Translations under genes and position numbers: made by a program
The notes under the pieces: generated by a model
The model's input: the letters and a program-made list of their open reading frames with translations, nothing else
What the model was told of the DNA's origin: nothing
The model's database searches: none
Source: Micromonospora saelicesensis
GTDB taxonomy: Bacteria; Actinomycetota; Actinomycetes; Mycobacteriales; Micromonosporaceae
Direction of reading: 5' to 3'
Assembly: GCF_900091575.1 (NCBI RefSeq)
Contig: NZ_FMCR01000010.1
Span: forward strand, 1 to 64,000
Length of the DNA stretch: 64,000 bases
Part shown: positions 60,781-64,000 of the stretch, piece by piece
Numbering within the stretch: position 1 is the stretch's first letter
How the letters are laid out: the number at the start of each line of letters is the position of its first letter

Positions 60781-61425
60781 CTACCGAGAAGGAGTGACGA
60801 GCACGCGGTAGGTGACGTGCAGGACCGTGCTTGCTGCCCGCGCCGTCACCTGTTCGAGGTTCAGCGGCGGGACGCCCTCGAACAGCCGGACGCCGGCGCC
60901 GAGGGTGACCGGCACGATGTGCAGCCGCAGCTCGTCGACCAGACCGGCGGCGAGGTACTGGTTGATGGTGGTCGCACCGCCGTGGATCAAGATGTCGCCG
61001 CCACCGGCCGCCGCGCGCGCCTGCGCGAGCGCCGACTCGATCCCGTCGGTGACGAAGTGGAAGGTGGTGTCGCCTTCCATCGGCTGTGGCTCCCGCGCGT
61101 GGTGGGTGAGCACGAACACCGGCTTGTGGAAGGGTGGGTTGTCACCCCACCAGCCGTTCCACTGCCGATCCCACGCGCCGCGCACGGGGCCGAACATGTT
61201 GCGCCCCATGATGACCGCTGAGGCGAGTGTGGTCTGGTCGAGCTCGGCCTGGTTCTCCTCGCCGAAGTCGAACATCCAGGAATGCAGCCGCCGGCCCCAG
61301 CCGTCACCGCCGTCGTCGCCGAACGGGCGTTCCTCGCTCTGGTTGAGCCCGGCCGAGTACCCGTCGGCGGAGATGGTCTGGTCGACGATCACCTTGCCGT
61401 TACGTGTGGTCACAGCGCTCTCCAT
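60781..61425 (-). CDS. Dihydrofolate reductase/RibD-C-like protein
   Basis: A 214-aa protein of the RibD C-terminal/DHFR-like fold. VIVDQTISADGYSAGLNQSEE at the start, VIMGRNMFGP, VFVLTHHAREP, GGDILIHGGATTINQYLAAGLVDELRLHIVPVTLGAG and LFEGVPPLNLEQV are characteristic. Likely an NADPH-dependent reductase; substrate unknown. ATG 61425 (MESAVTTRNGK) is chosen because family homology starts just after it. The 267 bp to the next gene show no feature beyond possible promoters. Confidence 0.88.
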   Translation of the reverse strand: MESAVTTRNGKVIVDQTISADGYSAGLNQSEERPFGDDGGDGWGRRLHSWMFDFGEENQAELDQTTLASAVIMGRNMFGPVRGAWDRQWNGWWGDNPPFHKPVFVLTHHAREPQPMEGDTTFHFVTDGIESALAQARAAAGGGDILIHGGATTINQYLAAGLVDELRLHIVPVTLGAGVRLFEGVPPLNLEQVTARAASTVLHVTYRVLVTPSR

Positions 61426-61692
61426 TGGCGACGCGTGGGCGAGAGGCCAGCCTACGGCCACCCCTGGTCGGGTTGCGCTAGAACGAACATGAAAAGCAGC
61501 GCGGCGGCCATCACCACGGGGGCCAGGGCGCACGCGACGCGACGCGCCGCAGCCGATGGCCCACCGGCGCACCTCCCTGCCGTAGTGCGCTAGACGGTAG
61601 CTCCCGGAGTCCGTTCCTGGTGCCCCGTGGATCGTGTCCATTACGCGACGAATAGATCGAGTTTGCTGGGCTGGGGACGTTAGTTTGATTCG

Positions 61693-64000
61693 GTGATTTC
61701 GATGGTTGGTACGGGCGTGCGCGTCAGGCTGCTCGGGCCGGTGGAGGTGGTCGTCGCCGGCAGTCCGCAGGCGGTGAACGGCGTGCGCCGCAAGGCGGTA
61801 CTGGCCACGTTGGCGCTGCACGCGGGCCGTGTCGTCAGCATCGACCGGCTCATCGACGTGGTCTGGGGCGACCAGCTACCGGCCACCGCGGCGAACACGT
61901 TGCAACGCCACGTCTCCTACCTACGCGGGGTGCTCGGCGAGCCTGGGTCGATCGTGGCGCGGCAGCCCGGATATCTGCTCGACACCGGGCCGGACTCCAC
62001 TGATGTCCAGGCCGCCGAGCGCCTCATCGAGCTGGCCCGACGCTCGACGGACCGCAACGAGCAGGTGCGGCACCTGACGGCCGCAGTGGCACTGTGGCGG
62101 GGCCCACCGCTGGCCGACGTGGCCGGGTCGGCCTGGCTCGAGGAGCAGGCGGAACATCTGGCACGCCTACGGTTGGAGGCCGAACGATCGCTGGCCGAGG
62201 CCCGGCTGTCCGTCGGTGAGCACGCCGGCCTCGTCCCCGGGTTGGAACGGCTCGTCCGACAGCATCCCTTCGACGAGCACCTGCACGCGCAGCTGATGCT
62301 CGCCCTGTACCGCGACGGCCGACAGGGCGAGGCGGTCGCCACGTACCGGCGGCTGCGCGACAACCTGCGGGAGAACCTCGGCCTCGACCCCGGTCCCCGG
62401 CTACGCGACCTGGAGTGCGCCATCCTGCGCCAGGACACCGCTATCGCCGCACCGGCCGCGGCGGCACCGACGCGGGTCGCGGCGCAACTGCCTCCCCCCG
62501 TACCCACGTTCACCGGACGCGACGCGGAGCTGGCGGCCCTCGACGCGCTGGTCGACCGGGGCGGTGCCGTCGTGGTGTCCGGGACCGCCGGCGTCGGCAA
62601 GACCGCCCTCGCCGTGCACTGGGCGCACCGCGCGGCCGAGCGCTTCCCCGACGGGCAGCTCTACGTCAACCTGCGCGGCTTCGACCCGGCGGCGACCCCG
62701 ACCGAGCCGGCGCGAGCGCTGCACGGCTTCCTGGAGGCGCTCGGCGTTCCGGCGGCCCGGATGCCCCGCGACCCGGACGCGATGGTGAGCCTGTACCGCA
62801 CGACGGTGGCGGGCAAGCGACTGCTGGTGGTGCTGGACAACGCCCGCGACGCGGAACAGGTCCGGCCGCTGCTGCCCGGCTCACCGGACTGCCTCGCCAT
62901 CGTCACCAGCCGCGACCAGCTCATTCCGCTGGTCGTCACCGAAAGCGCCCAACCGGTGCCCCTCGACCTGCTGAGCCCCGGCGAAGCCCGCGACATGCTG
63001 GTCCGCCGGCTCGGGGAACGCCAGGTCGCCGCCGAACCCGCCGCTGCCGACACCATCGCCGACCGGTGCGCGCGGCTGCCCATCGCCCTGGCCATCGTGG
63101 CCGCCAGAGCCGCCACCAACCGGCACTTCTCGTTGGCCGCCGTCGCCGGCGAGCTGGGCGACCTGGACGCCTTCCGCGCAGGCGACGAGGCCACCGACGT
63201 ACGGGCGGTCTTCTCCTGGTCGTGCCGGACGCTCAGCCCACCCGCGGCCCGGCTGTTCCGACTGCTGAGCCTGCATCCCGGCCCGGACGTCTCGGCCCCG
63301 GCCGTGGCCAGCCTGGCCGGCGTCGACGGTCAGGCGACCGGCCCCCTGCTCACCGAGTTGACCCGGGCGAATCTCTTCACCGAGCACACGTACGGGCGCT
63401 ACGCGTTCCACGATCTGCTGCGCGCGTACGCCGCCAGCCTCGCCGACGAGACTGAGCCGCCGGCCGAGCATCGGGCCGCCGTGCACCGGCTGCTCGACCA
63501 CTGCCTGCACACCGCCCACGCCGCCGACCTGGCACTGCACCCGCACTTCAGCGCGATCAGCCTCCCGCCACCCCGCGCGGGTGTGACGCCGGAGCGTCCC
63601 AGGAGCCGGTCGGCCGCCGCGGCGTGGTTCACCACCGAGGTCCCTGTCCTGCTCGGCGCGGTCCCGCTCGCGGCGCGGTCCGGGTTCGAGGGACACGCCT
63701 GGCGGCTCGCCTGGACCATGGCCGGCTTCCTGCACCGGCAGGGGCACTGGCAGGACTGGCTCGGCACGCAACAGATCGCTCTGGCCGCCGCGTCCCGCAT
63801 CGGGGATCAGGCGGGGCAGGGCCACGCGCACCGCAGCCTCGGTCTCGCCTGCTCCCGGCTCCGACGGTACGACGAGGCCGACGACCACCTGCGGCGCGCA
63901 CTCGACCTGTTCACCGACGTCGGCGACGACGCCGGACGGGCACACACCTGCCTGAATCTTGGTCAACTGGCCGAGCGGCAGGGACAGCACCAGCAGGCGC
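61693..64000 (+). CDS. AfsR/SARP-type transcriptional regulator, truncated by the window end
   Basis: At least 769 residues. The N-terminal winged helix (VRLLGPVEVVVAG, VNGVRRKAVLATLALHAGRVVSIDRLIDVVWGDQLPATAANTLQRHVSYLR) and bacterial transcriptional activation domain (ALWRGPPLADVAGSAWLEEQ, LHAQLMLALYRDGRQGEAVATYRRLRD) are followed by an NB-ARC ATPase (Walker A SGTAGVGKTAL, LLVVLDNARDAEQVRPLLPG) and the beginning of C-terminal TPR repeats. Such proteins activate secondary-metabolite genes, often the cluster next door, which would lie beyond the window. Start GTG 61693 or ATG 61702; no ribosome site, so possibly leaderless. Confidence 0.9.
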   Translation, partial: MISMVGTGVRVRLLGPVEVVVAGSPQAVNGVRRKAVLATLALHAGRVVSIDRLIDVVWGDQLPATAANTLQRHVSYLRGVLGEPGSIVARQPGYLLDTGPDSTDVQAAERLIELARRSTDRNEQVRHLTAAVALWRGPPLADVAGSAWLEEQAEHLARLRLEAERSLAEARLSVGEHAGLVPGLERLVRQHPFDEHLHAQLMLALYRDGRQGEAVATYRRLRDNLRENLGLDPGPRLRDLECAILRQDTAIAAPAAAAPTRVAAQLPPPVPTFTGRDAELAALDALVDRGGAVVVSGTAGVGKTALAVHWAHRAAERFPDGQLYVNLRGFDPAATPTEPARALHGFLEALGVPAARMPRDPDAMVSLYRTTVAGKRLLVVLDNARDAEQVRPLLPGSPDCLAIVTSRDQLIPLVVTESAQPVPLDLLSPGEARDMLVRRLGERQVAAEPAAADTIADRCARLPIALAIVAARAATNRHFSLAAVAGELGDLDAFRAGDEATDVRAVFSWSCRTLSPPAARLFRLLSLHPGPDVSAPAVASLAGVDGQATGPLLTELTRANLFTEHTYGRYAFHDLLRAYAASLADETEPPAEHRAAVHRLLDHCLHTAHAADLALHPHFSAISLPPPRAGVTPERPRSRSAAAAWFTTEVPVLLGAVPLAARSGFEGHAWRLAWTMAGFLHRQGHWQDWLGTQQIALAAASRIGDQAGQGHAHRSLGLACSRLRRYDEADDHLRRALDLFTDVGDDAGRAHTCLNLGQLAERQGQHQQA

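Overview
The window is very GC-rich DNA with dense genes, frequent GTG starts, 4-bp ATGA/GTGA gene overlaps, XRE-DUF397 pairs, a SARP regulator and roadblock, YtxH-like and BrkB proteins. This fits an actinomycete, most likely a member of the Micromonosporaceae (Micromonospora or Salinispora type). The family assignment is inferred from gene content and style, not from a marker-gene comparison.

Layout. Positions 1-758 hold no convincing gene, only palindromes and a 31-bp tandem repeat. Positions 759-12,586 look like a core region: a GH20 hexosaminidase, pyruvate phosphate dikinase, a roadblock protein, a VOC protein, dGTPase, a siderophore-interacting flavoprotein behind an IdeR-type iron box, an LtrA-like membrane protein and DNA primase. 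Positions 12,596-15,903 encode a TAXI-TRAP transporter. Positions 16,033-21,025 encode a drug-type ABC exporter whose ATPase and two permeases are separated by about 2.4 kb carrying a membrane protein, a small Cys protein and an XRE-DUF397 pair. A BrkB/YihY protein follows.

Positions 22,232-44,841 are the most interesting part. A ROK regulator, sugar ABC transporter (ATPase, permease, binding protein) and Gfo/Idh/MocA dehydrogenase form a glycoside or cyclitol uptake and oxidation module. Next comes an eight-gene, tightly coupled operon of ebo type: inositol-phosphate synthase, UbiA prenyltransferase, sugar isomerase, EboA, TatD-like, EboE, phosphodiesterase and polyprenyl-diphosphate synthase. 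Then come two large secreted proteins, a PQQ-type sugar dehydrogenase and a ThuA-DUF1080 protein, both ending in CBM6-ricin-type lectin modules, and a xylose-isomerase-like protein. The promoter of the ROK gene and that of the secreted dehydrogenase share a 22-bp operator-like site and further upstream similarity. This suggests one regulator controls both sides of the ebo operon.

After a tRNA-Asn come an MMPL transporter, an amine-oxidase-like flavoprotein, and an M16-peptidase-like membrane protein with its partner. A tRNA-Met (CAT anticodon) is followed within 20 bp by two overlapping dynamin-like GTPase genes. They look horizontally acquired and may be an Eleos-like defence pair; their right edge abuts a 52-bp direct repeat that is a fragment of a nearby membrane-protein gene. 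The right end is a patchwork of small membrane and hypothetical genes, a uridine-kinase-like gene, a TMEM175-type channel and a DHFR/RibD-like reductase. It ends in an AfsR/SARP-type regulator cut off by the window edge.
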